Assembly (NCBI RefSeq): GCF_000283515.1
Contig: NC_015976.1
Coordinates: 3,008,501 to 3,072,500 of the forward strand
DNA length: 64,000 nucleotides
Reading direction: 5' to 3'
Source of the DNA: Sphingobium sp. SYK-6
Lineage (GTDB): Bacteria; Pseudomonadota; Alphaproteobacteria; Sphingomonadales; Sphingomonadaceae
The notes beneath the pieces were generated by a model. It was not told the origin of the DNA. It made no database searches and was given only the letters and a program-made list of their open reading frames with translations. The position numbers and the translations under genes are program-made. Below, piece by piece: positions 35,744 to 45,726 of this stretch; positions within the stretch are counted from its first letter, which is position 1, and each line of letters opens with the position of its first letter.

Positions 35744-36703
35744 TCAGCTTGCCTGACGCTTGAAGAAATCGAGCAGGGCCTGGTTGAACGCGGCGGGCCG
35801 CTCCCAATAGGCCGAATGCCCGCATTCGGTGAGGATGGTCAGCGCGCTTCCCGGGATGGCGGCCTGAAGCTTGCGCGCGATCGGCGGGGGCGAAATGAGG
35901 TCCGCGTCGCCGTAGATCAGCTGGGTCGGAACGGTGATCCGCGCCATGGTATCGAGCGAGGCCACAAGGCCCGCCGGCTGGTTGACTTCCGGATTGTCCC
36001 CCCGCGAAAGGTCATGCAGTTCGTTCCAGCGCGCATGGCCCGCGCGATTGGTGGCGCGATAGGAAGGACTGAGCTCGCGCAGATCGTGGGCAAGCGCGTT
36101 CCACCAGGCCTCGTAAAGCCAGGGCACCAGCGCCCGCACCTGCGGATCGGCGACGGAGACGATCGAGCAGGCGATGGTCAGGCTTTTCAGGCGTTCCGGC
36201 TGCGCCAGCGCGAAGCCTCCGGCCAGGAAGCCGCCGGCCGCCGTGCCGACAAGGTGAAAATCCCGCAGGCCGAGATGGTCGACCAGCATCCGCAGATCCT
36301 CGACCCCGGTGCCGGGCGCCGCCGGATCGACCGGGCTTGAGCCGCGATGCCCGCGCCGCGAATAGCCGATCACACGGTAGCCCGCCGCGGACAAGGCTGC
36401 CTGCTGATAGCCCCAGACATGGCCGCTGCCGGTCGCCGGGTGGAGCAGCACGACGGCCGGCCCCGCCCCGCCCGTGTCCCAATACCACAGATCGACACCA
36501 TCGAGCCGCGCGACGGCCCCGGGAAGCGTGACCTCCATGGGTGGCAGATCGGGCTGCGGCGAGCCGGTCACATAATGCGCCGTACCGGCTCCGCCATCGC
36601 GGGTTGCCGCGCGCGCGCCGGTCAACGCCGCTCCGATGCCGGCCGTGCCCATCGCGCCGCCTGCGAGAAGGAAGGCGCGGCGATTCCAGGAAAATTCGTT
36701 CAT
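35744..36703 (-). CDS. Tat-exported alpha/beta-hydrolase fold protein lacking the Ser nucleophile (paralog A)
   Basis: A 319-residue protein with a twin-arginine signal ([10 protein letters not shown], residues 7-16). The alpha/beta-hydrolase core shows [20 protein letters not shown] and the nucleophile elbow GTAAG (153-157), where Ala155 replaces the usual Ser. The acid (Asp266 in GDADL) and His296 (ECGHSAYW) remain. So classical ester hydrolysis is unlikely; a cofactor-free oxygenase, lyase or binding role is possible. The start at 36703 follows GGGAGGCGGAG. It is between mmsA and a TonB receptor; a paralog lies at 39831-40772. Confidence 0.92.
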   Translation of the reverse strand: MNEFSWNRRAFLLAGGAMGTAGIGAALTGARAATRDGGAGTAHYVTGSPQPDLPPMEVTLPGAVARLDGVDLWYWDTGGAGPAVVLLHPATGSGHVWGYQQAALSAAGYRVIGYSRRGHRGSSPVDPAAPGTGVEDLRMLVDHLGLRDFHLVGTAAGGFLAGGFALAQPERLKSLTIACSIVSVADPQVRALVPWLYEAWWNALAHDLRELSPSYRATNRAGHARWNELHDLSRGDNPEVNQPAGLVASLDTMARITVPTQLIYGDADLISPPPIARKLQAAIPGSALTILTECGHSAYWERPAAFNQALLDFFKRQAS

Positions 36704-36788
36704 CTCCGCCTCCCGGATGAGCGGGCAATCCCCTGCCGGCTCCTTCTTCCGGCCTTGCATCGGGTTCTCATAGGCCTTCGACTTCCCC

Positions 36789-36821
36789 AAAAAAGCGGAG
36801 GCCTCGCCCGGCGAGGCCTCC
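36789..36821 (-). terminator. Rho-independent terminator of the 36841-39345 TonB receptor gene
   Basis: On the minus strand, a perfect 10-bp stem (GGAGGCCTCG and its complement, 36797-36806 with 36812-36821) is followed by GC and six T residues (A run at 36789-36794 on the plus strand). It is 19 bases past the receptor stop. Confidence 0.9.
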
Positions 36822-36840
36822 ATGCGATCCATCATGCGCC

Positions 36841-39345
36841 TCAGAATTGCTTCCGGAGCGTCAGCGCCCATTCGCGGGGCACGGACGGCTGCGCATTCGT
36901 GTTGGGGAAACCGAGGCCCGAATAATCGAGCAGGCTCACATAATAGAATTTGTTGAAGACGTTGGTGACCGCCAGCGAGACCGAGAAATCATGAACCTCG
37001 TTCTTGTAGGTCAGGCGTGCATTGAAGAGCGAATAAGGATCGGCGATCAACTCCCGGCGGGCCGCGCTGAAACTGATGGCACCCTGATAATACCAGTCGA
37101 CGCGCGGGGTGATCGTCCCCGCCAGCGCGGGCACCTCGGCCTCATACTGGACACCGGCACTGGCATTCCATTCCGGCACGCCGATGAGGCGATCCGTGAC
37201 GCGACTGAGCGCCTTGAGGTCAGGAGAGTCGAACTTGGCATAGCCCAGCGAACCGTCGATCGTCAGGCCATCGACCGGCTCGGCCCGCAGCTCCAGCTCG
37301 ATACCGTAGACCTTGCCCGGCGTATTGGTGGCATATGTGCGAGGCACGCATGCAAAGCCCGGTACGCCCGCACTGATTTCCGCCGGGGTGCGCGTGCGGC
37401 AGCGCGTGGAGCCGGCAGGACCGCCCGGCAGCGGCTCGGTCACCTGCGTGCCCGGCAACGGATTGCCCTGCGGATCGAGCTGATATTCCGAGCCGCTGGT
37501 GGAGGTCGTGCGCTGCTTGTAGTCGGTATAGAAGGCCGCACCGTTCAGACGGAGCCGGCGATCGAAGAAATCACCCTTCATGCCGAACTCATAGGCCACC
37601 AGCTCATCGCCCGGCGTCTGGTAGATCTGCGAAGGCTGGAAGGGACGCGAGTTGAACGAAGGCAGGCGGAAGCCCGTGGCGGCCGAAGCATAAGCCAGCA
37701 GCGAATTGTTCAGCTCGTAGCTCAGGCCCGCTTTCCAGTCGAACCGCTTGGTCGAAAGCACCTGATCGAAGACGATGTCGTTCGTCGGCACCTCGTCCTG
37801 GCGATTGTCGAACTGCAGCGGCTTGCTGTCGTCCGAGTAGCGGCCGCCCAGATTGATGCCGAGGCGATCACCGAACGGGCGCAGCGTGACGTTCGCGTAG
37901 ATGGAGTCGTTCTTCGGCTGGTAATAGTCGTTCCGGTAGCGCTGGAGATTGGAGAAGGGCGCGATGATGACGCGCCTCTCATTTTCATCCGCGCGATAAT
38001 GGAAAGCGCCGACAACCCAGTCGATCCAGTCCATCCGGCCGGCCAGCCGTGCTTCGAGCGTGTGCTGGGTGTGCGTGGTCAGATTGCGCGTCAGCTCGAC
38101 CGTCAGCGGCGACTGATCGACATCGAACGTATAGCCCACGCTCACGTCGCGATAACCGGCGATGAAGGTGAAATCGATCTGGTCGGTCAGGCCGTAGACC
38201 AGCTTGCCGGTGACGCCCCACATCTTGACCGGGTTGATCGGCTCGTAGCCAATGCCGCCGCGACGCACCGAGCCATTATAGAAGGTGCCGGGAATGACCG
38301 TGCCGGAGGGGATCGCATCCCGATAGGTCGCGTAAGTCTTGTAGGGATCGCCCGTGACGAAACGGGAATCGTAGATGAACGGCGTTTCCCCGGGGACGGA
38401 GAAATAGGCCCCCTGCCCGGCAAGCCCCGGATTGCTGATGGAGCGGCTCGCATCCACCGAAAGGAGCTGGTCCGGCTGCACCGGGGACGTGTCATTGCTG
38501 TAATCGCCGATCAGCGAGATTGCGAGATTGTGCGCCGGCTCCCATTTCAGGGCGCCGCGCATCCCGTAAGCCCGCGTGCCGCCATTATGGCCCACGACGC
38601 AACTGTCCGGATCATTGCTGGCGGGCGCGATATTCTCGCCCACGAGGAAGGGCAGATTGCCTGCCAGCTCCGGCGTGCCGCGACGGATCATCTCGCAACG
38701 GAAATCCAGCCGCTCCTGGAACCCGCGCTGGTTCTTGGAGAAGCCCGAGACGCGCAGGGCGAGCGTATCGGTCAGCGGCACATTGAAGCCCGCCCGCACG
38801 TCAAAGCGCTCGCGGATGCCGGTGGTCAGCTCGACATAAGCGGAGGTATCCTGCTCCGGCTCCCTGCTCACCAGATTGATGGCGCCGGCAAGGGAGTTGC
38901 GGCCAAAGAGCGTCCCCTGCGGCCCGCGCAGGACCTCGACATGCTGCAGGTCCAGCAGATCGAAGATGGAGCCGTGGATCAGCGGATAATAGACATCATC
39001 CACATAGAAGGCGACGCCGGGCTCCTGAGAAACCGCCGTATCGGCCTGCCCGATGCCGCGCATGAACGCCGAGAGGCCGCGGCCATAAGCGCCACCGGTC
39101 TGGCGGAACGTCGCGTTCGGCACGATCGCGCCCAGATCGGCGCTGGATGTGATACTTCTCTGCGTGAGGGTTTCGGCCGTGACCGCGGTGATCGCGATGG
39201 GCACATCCTGCACATTGGTCGCCATCTTCGTGGCCGTGACGATGATATCGTCCGGCATCGCGCGGGACGCTTCCTCCTGCGCCATGGCTGCGCCGGAAAT
39301 GGCGAGCGACAGCAGCGATGCCGACGCGAGCGTGACCTTCTTCAT
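36841..39345 (-). CDS. TonB-dependent receptor
   Basis: An 834-residue outer-membrane receptor. Signal peptide ends AAMAQ (about residue 23). DDIIVTATKMATNVQDVPIA includes the TonB-box region, then a plug with MRGIGQADTAVSQEPGVAFY and VEVLRGPQGTLFGRNSLAGA, then a barrel ending in EWALTLRKQF. This plug type (iron-complex or outer-membrane receptor group) is greatly expanded in sphingomonads and often sits by aromatic or steroid catabolic genes. The start at 39345 follows AGGAGAGGGG. Its terminator suggests separate transcription from the hydrolase-like gene downstream. Confidence 0.95.
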   Translation of the reverse strand: MKKVTLASASLLSLAISGAAMAQEEASRAMPDDIIVTATKMATNVQDVPIAITAVTAETLTQRSITSSADLGAIVPNATFRQTGGAYGRGLSAFMRGIGQADTAVSQEPGVAFYVDDVYYPLIHGSIFDLLDLQHVEVLRGPQGTLFGRNSLAGAINLVSREPEQDTSAYVELTTGIRERFDVRAGFNVPLTDTLALRVSGFSKNQRGFQERLDFRCEMIRRGTPELAGNLPFLVGENIAPASNDPDSCVVGHNGGTRAYGMRGALKWEPAHNLAISLIGDYSNDTSPVQPDQLLSVDASRSISNPGLAGQGAYFSVPGETPFIYDSRFVTGDPYKTYATYRDAIPSGTVIPGTFYNGSVRRGGIGYEPINPVKMWGVTGKLVYGLTDQIDFTFIAGYRDVSVGYTFDVDQSPLTVELTRNLTTHTQHTLEARLAGRMDWIDWVVGAFHYRADENERRVIIAPFSNLQRYRNDYYQPKNDSIYANVTLRPFGDRLGINLGGRYSDDSKPLQFDNRQDEVPTNDIVFDQVLSTKRFDWKAGLSYELNNSLLAYASAATGFRLPSFNSRPFQPSQIYQTPGDELVAYEFGMKGDFFDRRLRLNGAAFYTDYKQRTTSTSGSEYQLDPQGNPLPGTQVTEPLPGGPAGSTRCRTRTPAEISAGVPGFACVPRTYATNTPGKVYGIELELRAEPVDGLTIDGSLGYAKFDSPDLKALSRVTDRLIGVPEWNASAGVQYEAEVPALAGTITPRVDWYYQGAISFSAARRELIADPYSLFNARLTYKNEVHDFSVSLAVTNVFNKFYYVSLLDYSGLGFPNTNAQPSVPREWALTLRKQF

Positions 39346-39830
39346 ATACCCCTCTCCTGATTCATGTTCTGATTGCTGAAAACTGGCTGCGTTTTCCGAG
39401 CTTCTGAACCAAATTGGATCAGCCGGCGGCCAACGCTCAAATCTGAATGACCTTGGTACCCGCCTCCCGGGTGTCGCCTGAGCGCGCTGAGCCGCGACCA
39501 TGATGTCGCGCTCAACTCGCTCGGGTCGATCTATTGAGAGACCGCACTATCCGTTCGAAAAAACCGCAGCAAATCCAAATGTCGCTTATCTTCTGTGCAA
39601 AATCGCACAACCGGTTGAGCGCCTCAACGCTGGCAAGCCCCTGGTTGGGGCTCGATCCGGGATCCCCGCTGCCTTGAAGATCGCCGGGATCCAGACGGTT
39701 TGGGCAAGCTGGAAGGAGCGGGGTCCCGGATCAGGTCCGGGAAGACGTCGTCAAACAACGCGAGATGGGGGGGCCGCCATCGCCTCGGGATTTGCCCACG
39801 CCGCCCCGGGGCCGGGACAGGGCCGGTCCG
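39346..39830. other. Intergenic region with a composite palindromic repeat
   Basis: These 485 bases contain the receptor promoter (minus strand) at the left and a repeat at 39651-39818 at the right. I see no gene; the frame 39500-39874 is not supported by a ribosome site or motif. Confidence 0.6.
39651..39818. repeat. Composite palindromic repeat, copy A
   Basis: Arms CTCGATCCGGGATCCCCGCT (39651-39670) and the opposing AGCGGGGTCCCGGATC (39717-39732) flank a conserved middle (GCCTTGAAGATCGCCGGG). A tail with GCCATCGCCTCGGGATTTGC and CCCACGCCGCC follows to 39818. The same arrangement appears near 49.7 kb and in mirror image near 60.5 kb. Confidence 0.75.
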
Positions 39831-40772
39831 TCAGGCCGAGCGTCTTTTCAGGAAATCCAGGATCGCCTGATTGAACAGGGCCGGCCTTTCCCAATAAGCC
39901 GAGTGACCGCATTCGGGGAGCACGACCAGCTCGCTTCCTTTCACCGTATTGGCGAACAGCCGGGCGACCGGCGGCGGCGTGATGAGATCGGCATCGCCGG
40001 AAATGAACAGGGCCGGCATCGTCAGGCGTGCAATGGCGGCCACTGTGGCGGGCTCCCCGGCCGGCTGGTTGCCCGGGGGATGATCCCCGCGCGACTGGGC
40101 ATAAAGCGACTTCCAGAGCGCTTCGCCTTCCTTGTTGATGCCGCGATAAGAGGGGCTGAGCTCCTGAAACTCATGGGGAAGGCCCTTCCACCAGGGCTCC
40201 CTCACGGACGGCATGAGTGCGAGGACCCGCGGGTCCGCGGACAGCAATGTGCAGGCGAGCGTGACGGTGCGTACGCGCGCAGGCCAGGTCAGCGCGAAGG
40301 AAGCAGCGGTAAATCCACCCGCCGCGCTGCCGACCAGATGCGCGCGCTCGATCCGCAGATGGTCCATCAGCTGACGCAGATCGTCCGCGCTCGTCCCCGG
40401 TCGCTCCGCATTCATGGCGGACGATCCGCGATGGCCCCGCCGCGAATAGCCGATCACCCGGTATCCCGCCGCGGCAAAGGGGGCCTGCTGGTAGCCCCAG
40501 ACATGACCGCTGCCGGTGGAAGGATGCAGGAGGATGATGGCCGGCCCCGAACCGCCCGTGTCCCAGTACCAGAGATCGAACCCGTCCAGCCGGGCAAGCT
40601 GCGCAGGGGCCGTCAGCTCCGGCGGGAGAGGCTCGGGCTCCAGCGGCGCGACATCGAACGTGCAGCCCCTGGCAGGCGCCGCTTCGGCCCGCTCGCCGCC
40701 CAGCAGAAGGGCAGCCCCGCCGATTCCTCCCGACAGGATGACTTTGCGACGGCCTGGCTGGAACATGTCCAT
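39831..40772 (-). CDS. Tat-exported alpha/beta-hydrolase fold protein lacking the Ser nucleophile (paralog B)
   Basis: A 313-residue paralog of the protein at 35744-36703, sharing [24 protein letters not shown] blocks and [17 protein letters not shown] C-terminal motif. A twin-arginine-like signal (GRRKVILSGG, residues 7-16) is present. The nucleophile elbow is GSAAG (148-152), with Ala150 in place of Ser; GDADL and ECGHSAYW keep the acid and His. The start at 40772 follows GGGGAGAGG. It is divergent from the TonB receptor at 41280. Retention of the same Ser-to-Ala change in both paralogs argues for a functional change, not random decay. Confidence 0.92.
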   Translation of the reverse strand: MDMFQPGRRKVILSGGIGGAALLLGGERAEAAPARGCTFDVAPLEPEPLPPELTAPAQLARLDGFDLWYWDTGGSGPAIILLHPSTGSGHVWGYQQAPFAAAGYRVIGYSRRGHRGSSAMNAERPGTSADDLRQLMDHLRIERAHLVGSAAGGFTAASFALTWPARVRTVTLACTLLSADPRVLALMPSVREPWWKGLPHEFQELSPSYRGINKEGEALWKSLYAQSRGDHPPGNQPAGEPATVAAIARLTMPALFISGDADLITPPPVARLFANTVKGSELVVLPECGHSAYWERPALFNQAILDFLKRRSA

Positions 40773-41279
40773 TCTGTTTCCTCTCCCCTGCGTGCCGGGC
40801 TGCGTGCCGGGCGTTTCTATCGTGGGATGCGGCATCCCATCCCCGGTTGATAGCCACGCTAGGCGCTCTACTCCACGCCCGAAAACAGGAAAAACGCGGA
40901 CAATCCGTGCTGGAATGCACGACATGGGCGCACCGACACCCCCTCGACTGCACCCCTTGCACGCGGTCCCGGGACTGTCCGACGACCTTCCCCTCAGGCT
41001 ACCAAACCGACCGTGCCGCGCTCGATATGGCCGGACGCGTCCCGAATGACCGGCCTGCCCGCGCGATTCCCGCAGACGACTGCTCCCCGTGCCGCCGGCA
41101 CGCGATCGGCAACTATGCACAGCTACTCCGCATCAATGCCGCAGGCCTTCACAGGGCCGAGTGGATATATGCCGCCAGGAACACCGAGGTCGGGACGCAA
41201 GTCATCCGGTTGACGGCCGCGAGCCGCTTCCCGAATGACGATCGCCAAAACAGACCGAGGACAACAGGAGAGGACGTCC
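40773..41279. other. Divergent intergenic region, 507 bases
   Basis: It separates the alpha/beta-hydrolase paralog B (minus) from the TonB receptor at 41280 (plus) and must hold both promoters. No operator-like palindrome matching those at 4.8 and 12.7 kb, and no gene, was seen. Confidence 0.5.
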
Positions 41280-44200
41280 ATGAATTCGCGACCCGTGCGC
41301 TGCATGTTTTCCAGGAAAGCCAACGGCATCCCGTCGGCTTCCGTGATTGCCTTGACCGCCGCCCTTGCCGCCGCCCTGCCATCCGTGCCGGCGATGGCGC
41401 AGGAAAGCGCCGCGCCCCAGGGGGCCAGCGAGGAGGCTGATCCCGGGACGGTGATCGTCACCGGATCGCGCATCAAGCGCAACGGCTTCAACGAACCCAC
41501 CCCGGCCACCGTGATGAGCGGCGAGCTGATGGCCAACCTCGGACAGGTCAATATTTCCGAGACGCTCAAGCTGATCCCGCAGAACTCGTCCTTCCAGTCC
41601 GATGCCACGGCCGGCACGACGGCCGGCGCGAATGTGGGCGCATCCTTCGCCAATCTTCGCGGCCTCAATCCGTTCAACGGTACACGCACGCTCACGCTGG
41701 TGAATTCCCGCCGCTTCATTCCCACGTCGGACGGCGGCGCGATCGACCTCAACATCATTCCCTCGGCGATGATCCAGCGGGTCGAAACCGTGACCGGCGG
41801 TGCTTCGGCGGCCTATGGCTCGGATGCCATCGCCGGCGTCGTGAACGTCATTCTCGAGAACAACTTCCAGGGCATCAAGGCGCAGGTCGATTATGGCCAG
41901 ACGACGCGGAACGACGGCAAGAGCTTCCACGCCTCGCTGATGGGTGGCACGAGCTTCGGCGACGGACGCGGGCATTTCGTGGCCGGCATCGAATATCAGA
42001 AGAATGAAGGCATCGGCGATTGCGCCAAGGTGCGCCTGTGGTGCGCGGAAAGCTATGACATCTTCGTCAATTCCAACTCGATCCTGCCCGGCACGACGGC
42101 GCGCAGCGGCTTCAACATCCCCGGCTCGCCCACTTACGGCCTGCCCCATTATGTCATCGGCCCGGACTCCAAGCAGGCCTATAACGAGCCGCGCGGCGTG
42201 CTGCGCAATCGTGGGCCGGCGCCGGTGCAGGCCCGCAACCTGCGGTTCAACGAGGACGGCACGGCGGTGGTCCAGTTCGACCCCGGGCGCTTCGTCGGCG
42301 AGGCGCAGATCGGCCCGCGGCAGGGCGGCGACGGCGTCTCGACCTATGACGACAGCGACATCCAGACACCGTTGCGGCGCTGGGTCGGCTATGTCTACGG
42401 TCAGTACGACCTGACCGACGCGCTGCAGGTGCAGACGGAGTTCACCTATGCGCGCCGCACCGCCTCCAGCACCAACGCCGTGGTGCCGCCACGCTCGACC
42501 AATTTCTTCAACGCGGACAACGCCTTCCTGCCCGAGTCCGTCCGGACCTTGCTCAACGGCGCGCAGTTCAGCTTCGGCAAGGATATGGACGGCCTGCTCC
42601 AGGCCTATAACGAATCCGACGCCACGGTGTTTCGCGGCCTTCTCGGCCTGTCCGGCCCGCTGTTCGGCGACTGGACCTGGGACGCTTATTATCAGTACGG
42701 CCGGAACGACCGCCACCAGCAGCGCACCGGCACGCGCGTCAACACGCCCTTCATCTATGCGACGGACGCCGTGGACGAAGGCCTGGTCAAGACGGGCGTC
42801 GCCAATGGCAATATCGTCTGCCGGGAACTGACCAAGGCAAACCCCGATCCCCGCGCGCAGGGCTGCGTCGCGCTCAATCTCTTCGGTCTCAACAATGCCG
42901 ATCCCCGCGCGCTCGCTTATGCCTACCGGCCAGTGATGCAGGACTTCAAATATAACCAGCATGTGCTTTCCGGATCGGTGCAGGGCACGATCTTCGACGG
43001 TTGGGGCGCAGGCCCCATCTCCGCCGCGGCCGGTGCCGATTATCGCGTGGAAAGCGGGGACGTGTGGCATGGCGACATCCCCGATTATAATGACTATGCC
43101 TTCACGTTCGGCCTCGATTATGCCGGCGAGATCAAGGTGCTCGAAGGGTTCGGCGAGCTGAATGTCCCGGTGTTCCGGGATTCGGCCATCGGCGACCTGC
43201 TCGAGCTGAACGGCGCCATCCGCTATACCCGCAATCACGCGAAAAACAGGGACAGCGGCGAGCAGAAGACCTCCGGCACGACGAGCTGGAAAGTCTCGGC
43301 CGTCTATGACGTGATCCCGGATTTCCGCATCCGCGCGTCACGCTCGCGCGACATTCGCGCGGCGGGCTTCCGCGAACTCTTCCTGCGCAACGTGCCGACG
43401 GAGCCCTGGTCGACCAGCGGCATCGTCAACAACTGGTGGCTCAATCCCGTGGCCTCGCAGACCGGCAATGACGGCACGCCCATCCTCAATGGCGGCAGCT
43501 TCGCCCTGACTCCCGAGAAGGCGGACACGACGACGTTGGGCGCGGTGTTCCAGCCGCGCTTCGTGCCGGGCCTGCGCTTCTCGGTCGACTGGTACCAGAT
43601 CAAGATCAACGACGCGGTCACGACCTTGCCCGGCCAGCGCATCGTCGACTTCTGCCACCAGTTCGACATCTTCTGCGATCGGATCACCTTCGCCGGGGCA
43701 GACCGCAAGGACATCACCTTCATCGATGCCCGCCAGGTCAATCTCGCCAAGCTCGAGGTGCGCGGTATCGACGTGGAGCTCGATTATCGCCTCAATCTCT
43801 CCGACATCGCATCGAGCTGGAATGGCGCGCTCAATTTCCGCATCCTGGGCAATCACCAATATGATTTCATCAGCCAGGCCAACCCGGCGGCCTCGCCACG
43901 CGATTATGGCGGCCAGTCGGGTCCCGTCGTCGATGGCGGCGACTTCAACCCGGCGCCGCCGTGGATCTGGAATGCGTTCCTCACTTACGACAATGCCGGG
44001 TTCAACACGACCCTCACATGGCGGCGGATCAGCCAGGGCATCTACAATGTCGAGCGCATCGGCCCGGAAGATGACGGCTATGACCCCACCCAGCCCAACA
44101 GCATCAACACCAACCGCGTGAAGGGCGCGACCTACTTCAACCTGGCCATGTCCTATCGGCTCCCGTTCGGCCAGTCGGACGCACGGCATATCGAGCTGTT

Positions 44201-44345
44201 CGCCTCGATGGACAATATCTTCGACCGCAAGCCTCCCGTGGCGCCCGGCGGCGGCGGTGGCGGCGGGTCCAACTACCCGACGAACCCCGTCTATTTCGAC
44301 ACGTTCGGATCGAAATGGCGCGCCGGCATCCGGGTTCGCTACTGA
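41280..44345 (+). CDS. TonB-dependent receptor
   Basis: A 1021-residue outer-membrane receptor. The signal peptide is long (to VPAMAQ, about residue 41). GTVIVTGSRIKRNGF is the TonB-box/plug start, and GGASAAYGSDAIAGVVNVIL is the plug signature of the large receptor group. The barrel ends in KWRAGIRVRY. Four Cys near residues 255-285 (GDCAKVRLWCAES region) could form a loop disulfide. The start at 41280 follows AGGAGAGGA; the in-frame ATG at 41235 has no signal sequence directly after it. Its substrate is unknown. Confidence 0.95.
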   Translation: MNSRPVRCMFSRKANGIPSASVIALTAALAAALPSVPAMAQESAAPQGASEEADPGTVIVTGSRIKRNGFNEPTPATVMSGELMANLGQVNISETLKLIPQNSSFQSDATAGTTAGANVGASFANLRGLNPFNGTRTLTLVNSRRFIPTSDGGAIDLNIIPSAMIQRVETVTGGASAAYGSDAIAGVVNVILENNFQGIKAQVDYGQTTRNDGKSFHASLMGGTSFGDGRGHFVAGIEYQKNEGIGDCAKVRLWCAESYDIFVNSNSILPGTTARSGFNIPGSPTYGLPHYVIGPDSKQAYNEPRGVLRNRGPAPVQARNLRFNEDGTAVVQFDPGRFVGEAQIGPRQGGDGVSTYDDSDIQTPLRRWVGYVYGQYDLTDALQVQTEFTYARRTASSTNAVVPPRSTNFFNADNAFLPESVRTLLNGAQFSFGKDMDGLLQAYNESDATVFRGLLGLSGPLFGDWTWDAYYQYGRNDRHQQRTGTRVNTPFIYATDAVDEGLVKTGVANGNIVCRELTKANPDPRAQGCVALNLFGLNNADPRALAYAYRPVMQDFKYNQHVLSGSVQGTIFDGWGAGPISAAAGADYRVESGDVWHGDIPDYNDYAFTFGLDYAGEIKVLEGFGELNVPVFRDSAIGDLLELNGAIRYTRNHAKNRDSGEQKTSGTTSWKVSAVYDVIPDFRIRASRSRDIRAAGFRELFLRNVPTEPWSTSGIVNNWWLNPVASQTGNDGTPILNGGSFALTPEKADTTTLGAVFQPRFVPGLRFSVDWYQIKINDAVTTLPGQRIVDFCHQFDIFCDRITFAGADRKDITFIDARQVNLAKLEVRGIDVELDYRLNLSDIASSWNGALNFRILGNHQYDFISQANPAASPRDYGGQSGPVVDGGDFNPAPPWIWNAFLTYDNAGFNTTLTWRRISQGIYNVERIGPEDDGYDPTQPNSINTNRVKGATYFNLAMSYRLPFGQSDARHIELFASMDNIFDRKPPVAPGGGGGGGSNYPTNPVYFDTFGSKWRAGIRVRY

Positions 44346-44376
44346 TCGCGGATAGCAGGCCTGTCGAAAGGGGGCC

Positions 44377-44412
44377 GGGGCATCGAAATTCCGACGTGAA
44401 TTTCGGTGCCCC
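44377..44412 (+). terminator. Hairpin after the 41280-44345 receptor gene
   Basis: A 15-bp stem with one mismatch (44377-44391 with 44398-44412; GGGGCATCGAAATTC against its partner) and a 6-base loop lies 31 bases past the stop. There is no T run after it. Confidence 0.6.
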
Positions 44413-44530
44413 AAGCGGCGTGGACAGATTCGCGGACTGTGAGGGATACCGAAGCCAGCTTTTCAGTCTTTTCGTTTGTCATCCCGGGCTCGACCGGGAT
44501 GACGTCGTTCGTGACGATATAGTGCGCCGT
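44412..44530. repeat. Composite palindromic repeat, copy B (partial)
   Basis: It begins with AAGCGGCGTGGACAGATTC, the tail found in the other copies, and includes GTCATCCCGGGCTCGACCGG and GATGACGTCGTTCGTGACGA. Only a shortened hairpin (TCATCCCGG-type arms at 44479-44503) remains. Confidence 0.6.
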
Positions 44531-44616
44531 CATGGCCTCGCCATTGGCAGCTTGATCCTAAATGCAGGCTGTCCGGACCCCGATGACTTAGGAGATGGTC
44601 TCCTCCTCCCACATCG

Positions 44617-45726
44617 TCATTCCCGCGCACGTGGGAATCCAGTTACACCCCGGCGCTTGGGCGCGATGTTTCAGCTGGATTCCCGCGTGCGTGTAGTGTT
44701 TCGGATGGTTGGCATGAAGCCTCTGGGGTAGAGAGAGGCATGACGTGGCTGAGGAGTCGCGGACTATGCTGATCAAGCTTCACCGGAATGCGACCACGAC
44801 CCCGCGCCAGCGGGCTTATATCCAGGCCAGCGACAAGAGCGTTGCGGACCTGGCGCGTGAACTGGGCGTCAACCAGAGTTGCATCCGCCGCTGGAAAGGG
44901 CGGCGTGATACGATGGACCGGCCATCAACACCCCACCGCCTGATGACCCGCTTCTCAACCGAGGAAGAGGATATCGCAGTCGAACTGCGCTCCCGCCTTG
45001 CCCTCTCGCTCGACGATGCACTCGAGGTGATGCGCCGCTGTCTGCGCGCCGATATCTCCCGCGCCGCTCTCTACCGCCTGTGGCGTCGGCATGGCATCGC
45101 TGCCCCGCGCACCAGCGATCAAGGCGCTGGCGCAAGCCTGCCCTTCGATCCTGCACCCTTCGGCTATGTCCATGCCGATCTCAAGCATCTGCCCCGCCTG
45201 CTCGGCAAACCAGCCTATGTGCTTGTCGTCATCGAGCGGGCAACCCGCTTCGTCCATGTCGACATCCTCGATGATCGCAGCGCCGCAACCCTCGCTGCCG
45301 CCTTCGAGCGCTTCCTCAAAGCCTTCAGCCATCCCGTCCACACCGTGCTGACAGATAATGGCAGCGAGTTCACCGATCGCTTCGGTGGCGCCTACTGGGG
45401 CAAACGCAACACCGGAACAGGCCGCCATGCCTTCGATCAGGTTTGCGCCGCCCATGGCATCAAGCACAAGCTCACACGGCCCTATCATCCCCAAACCAAC
45501 GGCATGGTCGAGCGTTTCAACAGACGTATCAGCCAGGCCATCGCCGCTCACCCCGCAAACAACCAAAATGCAGGCCGAAACCACTTCTCTTCACATCAGG
45601 AGCGCAACAGCTTCATCCGACAGTTCGTCAATAACTATAACCGAACAAGACTGCGATGCCTCGCATACCACGCCCCAGCGCAACAACTTGCCATCCTCAC
45701 GAAACACAACACGTGCGCGGGAATGA
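44617..45726. repeat. Nested palindromic repeat interrupted by the insertion sequence
   Basis: The left arm is 44617-44642 (TCATTCCCGCGCACGTGGGA and six more bases). The right arm is 44675-44691, continued after the insertion at 45718-45726. Rejoined, the arms match in 25 of 26 positions around a 32-base loop, and each arm is itself a palindrome (ATTCCCGCG/CGCGGGAAT type). Confidence 0.85.
44692..45711 (+). mobile_element. IS481-family insertion sequence (1020 bp)
   Basis: Ends are defined by 6-bp direct repeats CGTGCG (44686-44691 and 45712-45717) and by terminal inverted repeats TGTAGTGTTTCG (left) and TGTTGTGTTTCG (right, read inward), 11 of 12 matching and extending weakly to about 25 bp. 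The element carries one transposase gene. It landed in the centre of the right arm of a palindromic repeat. Confidence 0.9.

Larger units (their letters stand above)
44346..44691. other. Repeat-rich intergenic region before the insertion sequence
   Basis: The 346 bases hold a hairpin after the receptor gene (44377-44412), a partial composite repeat (about 44412-44530) and a nested palindromic repeat (44617-44691) that the insertion sequence interrupts. No gene is evident. Confidence 0.7.

Noticed and set aside
44617..44691. CRISPR-like repeats
   Set aside because: The repeated blocks are inverted pairs, not direct repeats with equal spacers; they form a nested palindrome. No CRISPR array or cas gene was seen elsewhere.
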